Assembly (NCBI GenBank): GCA_963921355.3
Contig: OZ001190.1
Span: 2,170,001-2,234,000, forward strand
Direction of reading: 5' to 3'
Source of the DNA: CAWUEZ02 sp963921355
GTDB lineage: Bacteria > Pseudomonadota > Alphaproteobacteria > Thalassobaculales > Thalassobaculaceae
DNA length: 64,000 nt
Part shown: one piece after another, positions 23,828 to 33,011 of the stretch
Numbering within the stretch: position 1 is the first letter of the stretch
Layout: each line of letters opens with the position of its first letter
Program-made: the position numbers and the translations under genes
The notes under the pieces: model-generated
Seen by the model: only the letters and a program-made list of their open reading frames with translations
The model's database searches: none
Told to the model about the DNA's origin: nothing

Positions 23828-25137
23828 GTTTCGTCGGCACCTGAAAGATCAAAGTTCTGTCCCGGGAAATACTTCGCAAGGCGGACGTCCGCGGTGCGCG
23901 CGTGACCTTCCATACCTTCGAGGCGCGAGATCCGCGCCGTCGCCTCCGCCACCGCCCGGCTCGCTTCGCGGGTCGACCGCTGCCAGGTCACCGTCTTCAT
24001 GTACTTGCCGACGAACAGACCGCCGGAGTACTTGGCCGCGCCCTTCGTCGGCAGCACGTGGTTGGGCCCGGACGCCTTGTCTCCGAACGCCACCGTCGTC
24101 TCCTCACCGAGGAACAGCGACCCGTAGTTGGTCAGGTTGTCCAACCACCAGTCCAGGTCTTCGGCCTGAATCTGCAGGTGCTCCGAGGCGTATTGATCCG
24201 ACAATTCCACGGCCTCGTCGCGCCCGCCGACGAGCATGATCTCGCCGTAGTCACGCCAGGCCGCGGCGGCATTCTCCGCGTTGAAGGCCGGAAGTGTGGC
24301 GATCAGCTCGGGGACAAGCTGCAGGACCTTGGCGGCCAGGTCGCGGTCGGTCGCGATCAGCCAGACCGGCGAGTTGTAGCCATGCTCCGCCTGGCCGACG
24401 AGGTCCCAGGCGACGATTTCCGGATCGGCCGTGGCATCCGCGATCACCATCGATTCCGTCGGACCGGCGAACATGTCGATGCCGACCCGCCCGTAGAGAA
24501 TCCGCTTGGCCTCGGCGACGAACTGGTTGCCGGGGCCGACCAGAATGTTGGCTTCCGGCAGACCGAACAGGCCATAGGCCATCGCCGCGATCCCCTGGAC
24601 GCCACCGAGATTGAGAACCGCGTCGGCGCCGCACAGATCGAGGGTGTAGAGGATCGCCGGGCTGATTCCGGTATCCGGCCGCGGCGGCGAACAGGCGGTC
24701 ACGTGGCCGACACCGGCAACCTTCGCCGTCGTCACCGTCATGATCGCCGACGCCACGTGGGAGTAGCGCCCGCCTGGCACATAGCACCCGGCCGCCTGCA
24801 TCGGGATCTGCTTCTGCCCAGCGACAAGCCCCGGCAAGAGTTCGATCTCTGTATCCTGGATCGTCGCCTTCTGGGTTTCCGCGAAGCGCCGGACGTTGTC
24901 GTAGGCGAACCGGATGTCGTCCTTCAGCTTCTGGGGTACCCGGTCCGCCGCCGCCGACATCTGGTCGCGGCCCACAACGATCTCGCCGTCCCATTTGTCG
25001 AACTGGCGGGCGTAGGACCGCGCGACGTCATCGCCCCCGGCCTCGATTTCCTCGAGGATCTTCTGAACCGCCGCGCGCACATCCTGTTCGCCGGTCGCAG
25101 AGGTCTTGGGGGCTTTCTTCAGGTACTCGACGGCCAT
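23824..25137 (-). CDS. hpsN: Sulfopropanediol 3-dehydrogenase (histidinol-dehydrogenase family)
   Basis: 437 residues. Sequence type is HisD, a zinc enzyme performing two successive NAD-dependent oxidations of an alcohol to a carboxylate. Seen: AGCYVPGGRYSHVASAIMTV, ILVGPGNQFVAEAKRILYG, FAGPTESMVIADATAD, zinc ligands in QAEHGYNSP, the catalytic Glu-His pair in YASEHLQIQ, FGDKASGPNHVLPTKGAAKY, and a final zinc histidine in GHARTADVRL. The MAVEYLKKA start and neighbouring suyAB and TRAP genes, with no other his gene, identify it as HpsN, converting (R)-DHPS to (R)-sulfolactate. A histidine-biosynthesis role is unlikely in this context. Confidence 0.87.
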   Translation of the reverse strand: MAVEYLKKAPKTSATGEQDVRAAVQKILEEIEAGGDDVARSYARQFDKWDGEIVVGRDQMSAAADRVPQKLKDDIRFAYDNVRRFAETQKATIQDTEIELLPGLVAGQKQIPMQAAGCYVPGGRYSHVASAIMTVTTAKVAGVGHVTACSPPRPDTGISPAILYTLDLCGADAVLNLGGVQGIAAMAYGLFGLPEANILVGPGNQFVAEAKRILYGRVGIDMFAGPTESMVIADATADPEIVAWDLVGQAEHGYNSPVWLIATDRDLAAKVLQLVPELIATLPAFNAENAAAAWRDYGEIMLVGGRDEAVELSDQYASEHLQIQAEDLDWWLDNLTNYGSLFLGEETTVAFGDKASGPNHVLPTKGAAKYSGGLFVGKYMKTVTWQRSTREASRAVAEATARISRLEGMEGHARTADVRLAKYFPGQNFDLSGADET

Positions 25138-25150
25138 GACGGCAGACTCG

Positions 25151-26482
25151 CTACTTGTAGGTGTCGGAAAGAAGGGTGGTCGAGATCTCCGGAATGAAGG
25201 CGATCATCAATACGACCAGAAGCATGAAGAAGACGAACGGCACCGCCCGCGCGGCGATCTTGAGTATCGACTCGCCTGTTAAGCCTGCGACCACGAAGAG
25301 ATTCAGTCCGAGCGGCGGCGTAATGAACCCGACCCCGAGAGACGTGATCATCATCACGCAGAACTGGATCTCGTTCATGCCGATGTCGTCGGCCAACGGC
25401 TTCAGAATCGGTGCCAGGATGACGATATTCGGCGTGGTCTCCATCACGCAGCCGGCGGCGATCAGGATCACGATCATCAGGACGATCAGGAGATGCGGGT
25501 TGTCGGTCAGCGACGTGACCGCGAACACGAAGCCCTGGGGCACGCCGAGCGCCGCCAGGGTCTGGGCGAGCGGCAGCGAGAACGCGATGATCGGCAGAAT
25601 CACTCCGTTCACCTTCGCCGAACTGACCAGCATCTCGGGGAAGTCGGAGAGCTTCAGCGTGCCGAGGATGAAAACCAGGATGATCGTCACGACCACCGCC
25701 GTCGCCCCCGCTTCCGTCGGTGTCAGCCGGCCGGAGAAGATGCCGTAGAAGATGATCCCCGGAACCAGAAAAGCGTACCAGCCACTCTTCACGGCCATCA
25801 CGATGTTGGTGGCCCATTCGCCGAATGAAATGCCGCCGCCGCTCTCGTAGCTGTGCAACCGGTTGACCACGATGTTGGTCACCAGGATCGAGAACAGGAT
25901 CAGCAGTCCGGGGATCAGCGCCGCCTGGAACAGCGTCGAAGCGGAAATCCCCAACACCAGACCGATGACGATGTAAGCGATCGAAGGCGGGATCAGAATG
26001 CCGGTACACGCGCCCGCGGCCACCAGCGCGCAGGCGTAGGGCCGCGGATAACCGGACTCCACCAAGCGGTTGATGGTCATCCGCCCGACGGCGGCCGCGC
26101 CGGCCGCATCGGACCCTGAAATCGCTGAGAACATGCCGCAGACCAGCACGGTGGCGGACCCGAAGCCGCCTTTGGTCCAGTTGGTGAGCGCCTCGGCGAC
26201 ATCCAGGAACTTCCGGCTCAGCCCAGTGCGGACCAGGACGTCACCGGTAAGGATGAACAGCGGGATGGCGGTCAGCGCGAAATGATCGATGCCGTCGAAC
26301 AGCGACTCGCCGACCAGCGACAGCGGCAGCACGTCTGACAGCAGGAGCATGGCGACGGCCGAGGCACCGATCGAGGCCCAGACCGGGACACCGAGCGCCA
26401 CCAGTCCGACGAAGAGCAGGACCGGGCCGTAGAAGTACCAGCCGAGTTCGACGGTCTGCTGCTGAAGTTGATTCCAAAGCAT
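25151..26482 (-). CDS. TRAP transporter large membrane subunit (DctM type), sulfonate operon
   Basis: 443 residues, about 12 hydrophobic helices. Family motifs: FDGIDHFALTAIPLFILTGD, AISGSDAAGAAAVGRMTINR, AGACTGILIPPSIAYIVIGL, GRLTPTEAGATAVVVTIILV and GVGFITPPLGLNLFVVAGL. It is the permease for the operon's substrate, inferred to be DHPS. Gene order small TM protein, DctP, DctQ, DctM, hpsN matches reported TRAP-linked DHPS loci in marine bacteria. Confidence 0.9.
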   Translation of the reverse strand: MLWNQLQQQTVELGWYFYGPVLLFVGLVALGVPVWASIGASAVAMLLLSDVLPLSLVGESLFDGIDHFALTAIPLFILTGDVLVRTGLSRKFLDVAEALTNWTKGGFGSATVLVCGMFSAISGSDAAGAAAVGRMTINRLVESGYPRPYACALVAAGACTGILIPPSIAYIVIGLVLGISASTLFQAALIPGLLILFSILVTNIVVNRLHSYESGGGISFGEWATNIVMAVKSGWYAFLVPGIIFYGIFSGRLTPTEAGATAVVVTIILVFILGTLKLSDFPEMLVSSAKVNGVILPIIAFSLPLAQTLAALGVPQGFVFAVTSLTDNPHLLIVLMIVILIAAGCVMETTPNIVILAPILKPLADDIGMNEIQFCVMMITSLGVGFITPPLGLNLFVVAGLTGESILKIAARAVPFVFFMLLVVLMIAFIPEISTTLLSDTYK

Positions 26483-26491
26483 GACAGGACC

Positions 26492-26998
26492 TCAATCAAA
26501 CAGCTGGCCACCCTCGTAGACGCTTCGGCCGGCGATCAGGTCGCGGACGTCGCGTACGAGGGATTGCAGGAGTCGGAAAACCATCAGTGAGAAGCCGAGC
26601 GGGACCGCCATCAGGAACCAGACCATCGACACCCTCAGTCCGTGGCTGACGGAGCCGAACTTCCAGGATGTCGCGACGGTTTCGGCCGAGTAGTAGACCG
26701 CGATGCAGGCGATCACGAGCATCACCAGGACGCCGAAGATGTAGAGCAGCGCCTTGATCCGGGGGGCGACGAAGTGGAACAGCACGTCGATGCGGATATG
26801 GGCGCGTTCCCTGACCGCCGATGCCGCACCGATCCAGGCCAGATAGATGAACGCGTAGCGCACGATCTCCTCGCCCCAGATGGACGAGAACGCAAACGCT
26901 TCTCGGCGAACGACCTCGATCGCCATTGTGACGACGAGCATGCTGTAGAACAGCAGCAACGCCCACCGCTCCGCATTCCGGTTGATGATACCGAACAC
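26492..26998 (-). CDS. TRAP transporter small membrane subunit (DctQ type), sulfonate operon
   Basis: 168 residues with four hydrophobic helices: LLLFYSMLVVTMAIEVV, EEIVRYAFIYLAWIGAASAV, IFGVLVMLVIACIAVYYSA and SMVWFLMAVPLGFSLMVF. The AHIRIDVLFHFVAPRI loop between helices 2 and 3 is typical of DctQ. It is separated from the DctM gene by 9 bp and from DctP by about 120 bp. Confidence 0.88.
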   Translation of the reverse strand: MFGIINRNAERWALLLFYSMLVVTMAIEVVRREAFAFSSIWGEEIVRYAFIYLAWIGAASAVRERAHIRIDVLFHFVAPRIKALLYIFGVLVMLVIACIAVYYSAETVATSWKFGSVSHGLRVSMVWFLMAVPLGFSLMVFRLLQSLVRDVRDLIAGRSVYEGGQLFD

Positions 26999-27116
26999 GC
27001 GACCCTCCCGATTTGGCAGCTTCGTATTGGGCGGCGTTCAGGCGCCGCCGACGAAGGTATCGGAGTCACCGGGCGGCAAGGATGCCGCCCGGCTCGTTCA
27101 TCCAGAAACCGGCGCC

Positions 27117-28271
27117 TCAGGCGTCGTGGACGTAGTACCGGCCCATGGTGCCGGCGGCCTCGACGAGCTGATCGAAAGCCCCCATCGAACCGGCGAGCTC
27201 GGTCTTATAGGTGTCCCACTCACTGCGCTGATAGCCGCCGGCTTCCTGCCACTGGGCCATTTCATCAGCGGTCGGCGAGTAGAACTGAACGCCGGACTTG
27301 GTCAGTTCGGCCATGGCAAAGGCACGCGCCGCCGGGACCTTCGCCAGGTTCTGGGCCGCGGTCATCTCGGAGGCGAACTCGACGCCTTCCTGCACATCGC
27401 CGGGCAGCGAGTTGAACCATTCGAGGTTGCAGGAATAGACCTGACTGTCCGGCACCGCCTGGGAGAAGGTGACCCAGGACAGAATGTCCTTGAAGCCGAA
27501 GACGTAGAGCGCGCCGACCGAAGGATCGAGCGCATCGGCCACACCCTGCTTGATTGCCGACGGGGTTTCGCCCCACGCCACCGGCGTCGGGTTGGCGCCG
27601 ACCAGGCGATAGTACTGCTGCAGCATCTTCGAGCCCGGAACCCGGAACTTCACACCGTCCAGATCGGCCGGCGTCTTGACGGGACCCTTGCCGCCCTTGC
27701 GAACCGCGACCACACGCGGATCGATGACGACGTAGAACAGGGGCTTAAAGCCTTTGGCCTCAACCTGCGGATGCACCTGTTTCTTCCAGACGTCGGAGGT
27801 GACCAGGTTCACGAAACGCTGATTGGCGCCGCAGAAATACGGCATGTTGATCAGGTCGACGGTCGGGGCGAACGGGGCGAAGTTGGACAGCGAATGCTGT
27901 GCCGCCTGGATCGTGCCGTTCTGGACCTTCGAGGCCAGCGCGCCGCCCGCGCCGAGCTGTCCGCCGGGGGCCAGCTTGACGTAGATCTTGCCGTTGGTGG
28001 CGTTCTGGATGTTCTCCTTGAAGTCCAGCTGCATGATCGGGTAGCTGCGCGAGGCACCAAGGATATAGGCCGTCGCGATCGTCATGATGTGATCGGCTGC
28101 CTTCTCGCGCTCGCGCTCTTCCTTGGCGGTCTGGGCCACCGCCTCAGTGGAAAACAGCGTCCCGCCCGCAGCCGCGACAACAGCGGTCGTGAAACCCGCC
28201 GTGCCCGCGATCTGCCGGAAACGGCGCCGCTCCTCCGACTTGATCTCTTGTCTTTCTTTATTGTCAGCCAT
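27117..28271 (-). CDS. TRAP transporter substrate-binding protein with Tat-like signal, sulfonate operon
   Basis: 384 residues. The N-terminus ERRRFRQIAGTAGFTTAVVA followed by an Ala-rich stretch ending EAVAQTA resembles a twin-arginine signal, unlike the Sec signal of the other TRAP binding protein. The mature domain has RSYPIMQLDFKENIQNATNG, GQLGAGGALASKVQNGTI, ADLDGVKFRVPGSKMLQQYY with the family arginine, and AIKQGVADALDPSVGALYVF. It is inferred to bind DHPS in the periplasm. It is the second gene of the LacI-controlled operon. Confidence 0.88.
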   Translation of the reverse strand: MADNKERQEIKSEERRRFRQIAGTAGFTTAVVAAAGGTLFSTEAVAQTAKEEREREKAADHIMTIATAYILGASRSYPIMQLDFKENIQNATNGKIYVKLAPGGQLGAGGALASKVQNGTIQAAQHSLSNFAPFAPTVDLINMPYFCGANQRFVNLVTSDVWKKQVHPQVEAKGFKPLFYVVIDPRVVAVRKGGKGPVKTPADLDGVKFRVPGSKMLQQYYRLVGANPTPVAWGETPSAIKQGVADALDPSVGALYVFGFKDILSWVTFSQAVPDSQVYSCNLEWFNSLPGDVQEGVEFASEMTAAQNLAKVPAARAFAMAELTKSGVQFYSPTADEMAQWQEAGGYQRSEWDTYKTELAGSMGAFDQLVEAAGTMGRYYVHDA

Positions 28272-28300
28272 TCACTGATCCTCCCTGTCCGCAGTTCTTG

Positions 28301-28507
28301 TCATCTGCCGTTATCGCTGGCGTCTCTGGCCATCTCGGCCAGCAGGATCGCCACCACGAAAAAGAACACCGCCACGAAAAGAACCACCGCTTCGCCGACA
28401 TCTCCGAGAAATGTCGTCGCTGCGGCGCCACCGAACGCCACGTTTGCCAGGAAGAGCAAGAAAACTACAAGCGACGCAGCCAGCGCTGCGCGGGTACCTG
28501 TTGGCAT
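28301..28507 (-). CDS. Small two-helix membrane protein heading the sulfonate operon
   Basis: 68 residues, with hydrophobic segments RAALAASLVVFLLFLANVAF and DVGEAVVLFVAVFFFVVAIL followed by a polar tail. GGGAGGA stands 7 bases before the ATG, a strong ribosome site, so it is translated. It is the first gene after the LacI operators and 29 bp before the DctP gene. No family is recognised; an accessory role to the TRAP transporter is a guess from position. Confidence 0.6.
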   Translation of the reverse strand: MPTGTRAALAASLVVFLLFLANVAFGGAAATTFLGDVGEAVVLFVAVFFFVVAILLAEMARDASDNGR

Positions 28508-28556
28508 CCCATATTCCTCCCTAAACGCCGTCTCTTATTCGGACGTGCTGAAAAAC

Positions 28557-28592
28557 TGTAAGCGCTTACATTCGACGATGCAAGCGCTTACA
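28557..28592. promoter_or_regulatory. Two LacI-type operators in the divergent promoter
   Basis: TGTAAGCGCTTACA at 28557-28570 is a perfect 14-bp palindrome; TGCAAGCGCTTACA at 28579-28592 differs by one base. Centres are 22 bp apart, about two helical turns, placing both sites on the same DNA face. The central AAGCGCTT is the classic LacI/GalR-family core. They lie between the lacI-type gene and the sulfonate operon and should repress one or both. Confidence 0.85.
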
Positions 28593-28641
28593 TAGGAATC
28601 CGTGATATGCTGCCGGCAGCCACTTAAGCCCTGCTCAACTC

Positions 28642-29658
28642 ATGGATATCAAGCGCCCCCCGAGAATAGAGGACGTGGCCCGGGCGGCAGGCGTGTCGAC
28701 GGCGACCGTATCGCGCTGCCTCAACAGCCCGGCAACCGTCCGGGAGTCGACTCGGTCGATCGTCGAGGAGGCAATCTCGAAGCTCGGCTATACGCCGCAT
28801 TTCGGCGCCCGCGCTTTGGCGATGAACCGCACCCATACGATTGGCGCGGTTATTCCCACGATGGAGAACGCCATTTTCGCGCGCGGACTCCAGGCTGTGC
28901 AGGAACGCCTGAGCGACTCCGAAACGACTCTGCTACTCGCCTGTTCCGGCTACGATCCCGACCGCGAGGCCCGGCAGATCCGCACCCTGATGCAACGGGG
29001 CGTCGATGGTCTGATCCTCATTGGCGAGGCCCGGCCTAAGGAGACCTATGCCTTCCTGCAATCCAGGGAGATCCCCATCGTGCTGGTCTGGTGCGACGGC
29101 GAAAGCACCGATCATATCTGTATCGGGTTCGACAACCGGGCGGCGGCGCGCGGCATGGCACAGACCGTGCTGGACTACGGCCACAGACAGATCGCGATGG
29201 TCGCGGGGATCATGGACTGGAACGACCGCGCCGCGCGCCGGGTGGAGGGAGTGCGGCAAGCCCTGACCGCAGCCGGCCTGGACCTGAACGCCGACAACCT
29301 GATCGAGGCCGAATACAGTCTGGAAGCGGGCGCGCTCGCTCTGCGTCGTCTGATGTCACGATCACCGCGCCCGACGGCGGTGATCTGCGGCAACGATGTC
29401 CTGGCTGCCGGCGTACTGCAGGGCGCGCGACAGATGGGCTTGCGGGTTCCCGACGACCTCTCAATCACCGGGTTCGACGACATCGAGCTGGCCTCGGTGC
29501 TCGACCCGGGACTGACCACGGTTCACGTGCCCCATCGTCGCATGGGCTGGACCGCAGCCGACCGAATCCTTGAGCTTCAGACCGACGACCGAGCCAACGG
29601 AAACGTCAGCTTCTCCACCGATCTGGTGGTGCGCGGGTCACTCGCACGGCGACCTTGA
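28642..29658 (+). CDS. LacI-family regulator of the sulfonate operon
   Basis: 338 residues. N-terminal LacI helix-turn-helix and hinge: RIEDVARAAGVSTATVSRCL, LGYTPHFGARALAM with hinge-like Ala-Arg-Ala-Leu. The periplasmic-binding-like core follows: IGAVIPTMENAIFARGLQAV, GVDGLILIGEARP, VICGNDVLAAGVLQGARQMG and DDLSITGFDDIELASVLDPG. It is divergent from the operon, with two LacI-type operators between. The likely inducer is DHPS or a downstream intermediate. Known DHPS clusters use regulators of varied families, so no name is assigned. Confidence 0.87.
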   Translation: MDIKRPPRIEDVARAAGVSTATVSRCLNSPATVRESTRSIVEEAISKLGYTPHFGARALAMNRTHTIGAVIPTMENAIFARGLQAVQERLSDSETTLLLACSGYDPDREARQIRTLMQRGVDGLILIGEARPKETYAFLQSREIPIVLVWCDGESTDHICIGFDNRAAARGMAQTVLDYGHRQIAMVAGIMDWNDRAARRVEGVRQALTAAGLDLNADNLIEAEYSLEAGALALRRLMSRSPRPTAVICGNDVLAAGVLQGARQMGLRVPDDLSITGFDDIELASVLDPGLTTVHVPHRRMGWTAADRILELQTDDRANGNVSFSTDLVVRGSLARRP

Positions 29659-29784
29659 TCTGCGGCGCCGCGACGATGCAGCGATCCCCATCTCGTCCCG
29701 ACGCCATGTCCGACACGCACCTTCGGCTCGCGGCGACGGCCGCAACGGTGTAAAAACCCCGGCGTCCTGCAATCCAACGAATGG

Positions 29785-31326
29785 TTGGTGAAGCAGCGGC
29801 GGTTCTGCTTCCAACAGAGTGCTCCCGTGATCGACAGGATCAAGTCTGCCGAGGATCTGCGCCAGCTGGACATTCTGGGTGTCCCGGTCTGGATCTTCGA
29901 GCTGGAGCAGAACAGGGTCTGGTGGGCCAATTCGGCCGCTCTGCAGTTCTGGCGGGCAGAGTCTCTCGACGACTTGAGGGCCCGGGACTTCTCTTCGGAC
30001 ACGCCGACGGTTCGGACACGCTTGCGCCAGGTGCTGGAAACGGCCGCACCAGGAAGTCCGGTGCGTGAGACCTGGACTCTCTATCCGGCCGGCGAGCCGG
30101 TGCCCATCACACTGATCATGACGCCGGTCCGCGTCGACCAGGACGCCCGGGATGCCTTGCTGATCGAAGGCGCGGCAATCGACTCCGCCCCCGACCGGGC
30201 CGCCGACAGGCGTCTGCTCGAGGCGGCGCGCTACACCACGACCATGATCACCTACTTCACCGTGGACGGCGACCTCGTCGCGATGAACCCTGCGGCTGCC
30301 AATGCCTGTGGGCCGCCGAAGACCGGTGGTGCTCCATTCATAGACCGGTTCGCGGATGGGGAAGCGGCCCGGGCGTTGTTCGCCGACGGCGTGGGCGGTG
30401 CCAACCCGTGGGGCCAGTTCCAGGTCGAGACGGTGGATGGGGCTCGCTGGCATCGGGTCGATCTGAGGTTGAGCCGCGACCCCGTCACCGGCGACTACAC
30501 GGTGCTTGCGGTGGAAGAGGACGTCTCTTCGCTCAAGCAGGCGCTGCTGGACCTGGAGGCCCTCAACCAGGACCTGGAGGCGAAAGTCGCTGAGCGGACG
30601 GCCGCCCTGATGGAAGCACTCGAGCATGCCGACCGGGCGAACGCCGCCAAGTCGGCCTTTCTGGCGCAGATGAGCCACGAGCTCAGAACCCCGATGAACG
30701 CGATCCTCGGCTTCTCCGAAGTCGTCCGCGACGCCCGTCTGGGAGGCGACATCGACACCCGCTACCGGGGATACGCGGCCGACATCTTCGACAGCGGATC
30801 GCACCTGCTCTCGTTGATCAACGATGTTCTGGACCTGTCGAAGGTCGAGGCTGGGATGTACCAGGTGTCGAAGCGCACGATCGACGTTTCAGCGCTGCTC
30901 GACTCCATCACCACGTTGTTTGAGGCGGAGACCGAACGCGAACGCATTCGTCTCGATGCGACGATTGTCGACGGGACGGCCGAGGCGGTCGTCGATGACC
31001 GGATCATGCGCCAGATCCTGATCAACGTGATCTCGAACGCTCTCAAGTTCACGGGTTCCGACGGCCTGGTTTCCGTGCATGTGACTGGCTCACCCCCAAC
31101 AGGACTCGCCGCCACGATCTCCGATACCGGCATCGGCATGACCGAGGAGCAGGTCGCTGTCGCCCTGTCCCCGTTCGGTCAGGTCGACGCCATGCGGCAC
31201 TTCGACAAGCCGGGAACGGGGCTTGGCCTACCGGTCTCCAAGGAACTGGCAGAGCTGCACGGTGGGTCCCTGACCGTCAGCAGCACCCCTGGAAAAGGCA
31301 CTGTGGTTCAAGTGGTTCTCGCCTGA
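29785..31326 (+). CDS. PAS-domain sensor histidine kinase
   Basis: Up to 513 residues. The start is uncertain: TTG 29785 or GTG 29827, neither with a clear ribosome site. Two PAS-like domains (ILGVPVWIFELEQNRVWWAN; TTMITYFTVDGDLVAMNPAA) lead by a coiled coil (ALNQDLEAKVAERTAALMEA) to a HisKA domain (FLAQMSHELRTPMNAILGFS, phospho-histidine) and an ATPase domain (ILINVISNALKFTG, ISDTGIGM, KPGTGLGLPVSKELAELHGG). No membrane segment, so it is cytoplasmic. No receiver or partner regulator is adjacent; a diguanylate cyclase gene follows and may be a functional partner. Confidence 0.85.
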   Translation: MVKQRRFCFQQSAPVIDRIKSAEDLRQLDILGVPVWIFELEQNRVWWANSAALQFWRAESLDDLRARDFSSDTPTVRTRLRQVLETAAPGSPVRETWTLYPAGEPVPITLIMTPVRVDQDARDALLIEGAAIDSAPDRAADRRLLEAARYTTTMITYFTVDGDLVAMNPAAANACGPPKTGGAPFIDRFADGEAARALFADGVGGANPWGQFQVETVDGARWHRVDLRLSRDPVTGDYTVLAVEEDVSSLKQALLDLEALNQDLEAKVAERTAALMEALEHADRANAAKSAFLAQMSHELRTPMNAILGFSEVVRDARLGGDIDTRYRGYAADIFDSGSHLLSLINDVLDLSKVEAGMYQVSKRTIDVSALLDSITTLFEAETERERIRLDATIVDGTAEAVVDDRIMRQILINVISNALKFTGSDGLVSVHVTGSPPTGLAATISDTGIGMTEEQVAVALSPFGQVDAMRHFDKPGTGLGLPVSKELAELHGGSLTVSSTPGKGTVVQVVLA

Positions 31327-31406
31327 TCGCGCTGCCGAGCTTCAACATTTACCATTTGTTAAGCCTAGTCGACGACCTTCAACCAAAGATAGGGAAGGAT
31401 CCGTCG

Positions 31407-32942
31407 ATGGCGCCCGCAGCCAAGCCGAAACGTCACAGTCAGCACAGCGCGGAAGAAATCCGGCGTATGTCGCTTGTCTTCAAGCACAGCACCGACGTCT
31501 TCGTGCTCACCGATACCGAAGGGCTGCTTACGTGGGCGAGCCCGGCGTTCAGCGAAATGACCGGGTATGCTCTCGACGAGGTTCTCGGAAAGAAACCTGG
31601 AGCGGTTTTGCAGGGGCCGGGCACGGACCCGGAGACCGTCGCGACGCTTTCGCGCAACATCAAGGACCGGACCCCGGTACGGGTCGAGATCCTGAACTAC
31701 ACCAAGTCGGAGCAGCCCTACTGGGTGGAGCTTAACGTCCTGCCGATCTTCGACGAGGATGGACTGCACACCAACTACATGTCGGTGGAGCGCGACATCA
31801 CCGAGCGCAAGGCTCTGGAGGCGGACGCGGATCGCCAGCGTGGCGTGGAAGAGGCCCGCCGCCGCGAACGGCGCCTGCTCGGCGAGATCAGCGAATGGCT
31901 GTACGCCTGTCAGTCGGTCGAAGAGCTCCTGAAAGTGATCTCGGCGGGTATGGAGCAGTTGATCCCGGAGGCGGACGGCTGTCTCTACCTGTACAGTAAC
32001 TCGCGCGACATCCTGGAGGGGGCCTGCGACTGGAACGGGGCTCGCATGCAGCGCGCCATCGATCTGGAGGATTGCTGGTCGCTGCGCCGAGGTCGCGCCT
32101 ACACATTCGGTGCCAGCAACCTGAACTTCCCGTGCGCCCACGGGAATCAGCATCCTGAGTACCCCTACCTCTGCCTGCCGATGATGGCCCACGGCGATAC
32201 GATCGGCCTGATCCACCTGAACTTCAAAGGGATGGCGCTTGAGGAGGCGAAAGCAGGTCCGACCCGGGACCTGATCGAGAACCGGCGCGATCTCGCCCTG
32301 ATCTACGCCGAGCAGATCAGTCTGGCACTGGCGAACGTGCGCCTGCGCGACGAACTGCACGATCAGTCGATCCGTGACCAGCTGACCGGACTCTTCAATC
32401 GGCGCTGGTTCCTTGAACACTGCCGCCGTGAAATCGTTCACGCCAAGCGCGACAACACCCCGCTTTCCCTGATCTCCGCAGATGTCGACCACTTCAAGCT
32501 GTTCAACGACAACTACGGACATGACGCAGGCGACATGGTCCTGCGACAGGTGGGTCAGGTCCTGTCCGACGCCACCAACGGTGTCGCCACGGCCTGTCGA
32601 CTGGGCGGGGAGGAGTTCGCCGTTCTGGCACCGGGGCTTGATGAGAGCGATGCGATCGGTCTCGCCGAACGGATCCGCCTCGGGATCTCGGAACTGCGGG
32701 TGAAATACGCGGGGGGAGATCTGCCCCGGGTCACCCTGTCGGCCGGGATCGCCACCCTCGAAGACGGCGCCGACGACGTTCAGGACCTCATGAAATCCGC
32801 CGACGAGGCCCTGTACGCGGCCAAACGGAAAGGCCGCGACTGTGTCCTTCCGGTCAGCGCACACCTGTCCCCGCCGGCGACCGCCCTGTCACACTCACCC
32901 TCGATCGCCATTCAATGGTCTGCCCGTTCCGGCAGATCTTGA
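31407..32942 (+). CDS. PAS-GAF diguanylate cyclase
   Basis: 511 residues from ATG 31407, with AGGGAAGGA upstream. Domains: PAS (about 25-135: VFVLTDTEGLLTWASPAFSE, YMSVERDITERKAL), GAF-like (about 165-320: ISEWLYACQSVEELLKVISA, YPYLCLPMMAHGDTIGLIHL) and GGDEF (about 335-495: DQLTGLFNRRWFLEHCRREI, SADVDHFKLFNDNYGHDAGD, catalytic LGGEEFAVLAPG, ADEALYAAKRKGRD). The active-site loop is GGEEF, so c-di-GMP synthesis is expected. No inhibitory R-x-x-D is obvious before it. Cytoplasmic. Confidence 0.9.
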   Translation: MAPAAKPKRHSQHSAEEIRRMSLVFKHSTDVFVLTDTEGLLTWASPAFSEMTGYALDEVLGKKPGAVLQGPGTDPETVATLSRNIKDRTPVRVEILNYTKSEQPYWVELNVLPIFDEDGLHTNYMSVERDITERKALEADADRQRGVEEARRRERRLLGEISEWLYACQSVEELLKVISAGMEQLIPEADGCLYLYSNSRDILEGACDWNGARMQRAIDLEDCWSLRRGRAYTFGASNLNFPCAHGNQHPEYPYLCLPMMAHGDTIGLIHLNFKGMALEEAKAGPTRDLIENRRDLALIYAEQISLALANVRLRDELHDQSIRDQLTGLFNRRWFLEHCRREIVHAKRDNTPLSLISADVDHFKLFNDNYGHDAGDMVLRQVGQVLSDATNGVATACRLGGEEFAVLAPGLDESDAIGLAERIRLGISELRVKYAGGDLPRVTLSAGIATLEDGADDVQDLMKSADEALYAAKRKGRDCVLPVSAHLSPPATALSHSPSIAIQWSARSGRS

Positions 32943-33011
32943 TGTATAGGGAGTCGGACAGCGCGTTCTTGGCGTCGCTGTCCTTTCAGTCCTGAGCCGG
33001 GGCGCTGACCC

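Noticed and set aside
23824..25137. Histidinol dehydrogenase (HisD)
   Set aside because: No histidine gene nearby; the operon context and MAVEYLKKA start fit HpsN.
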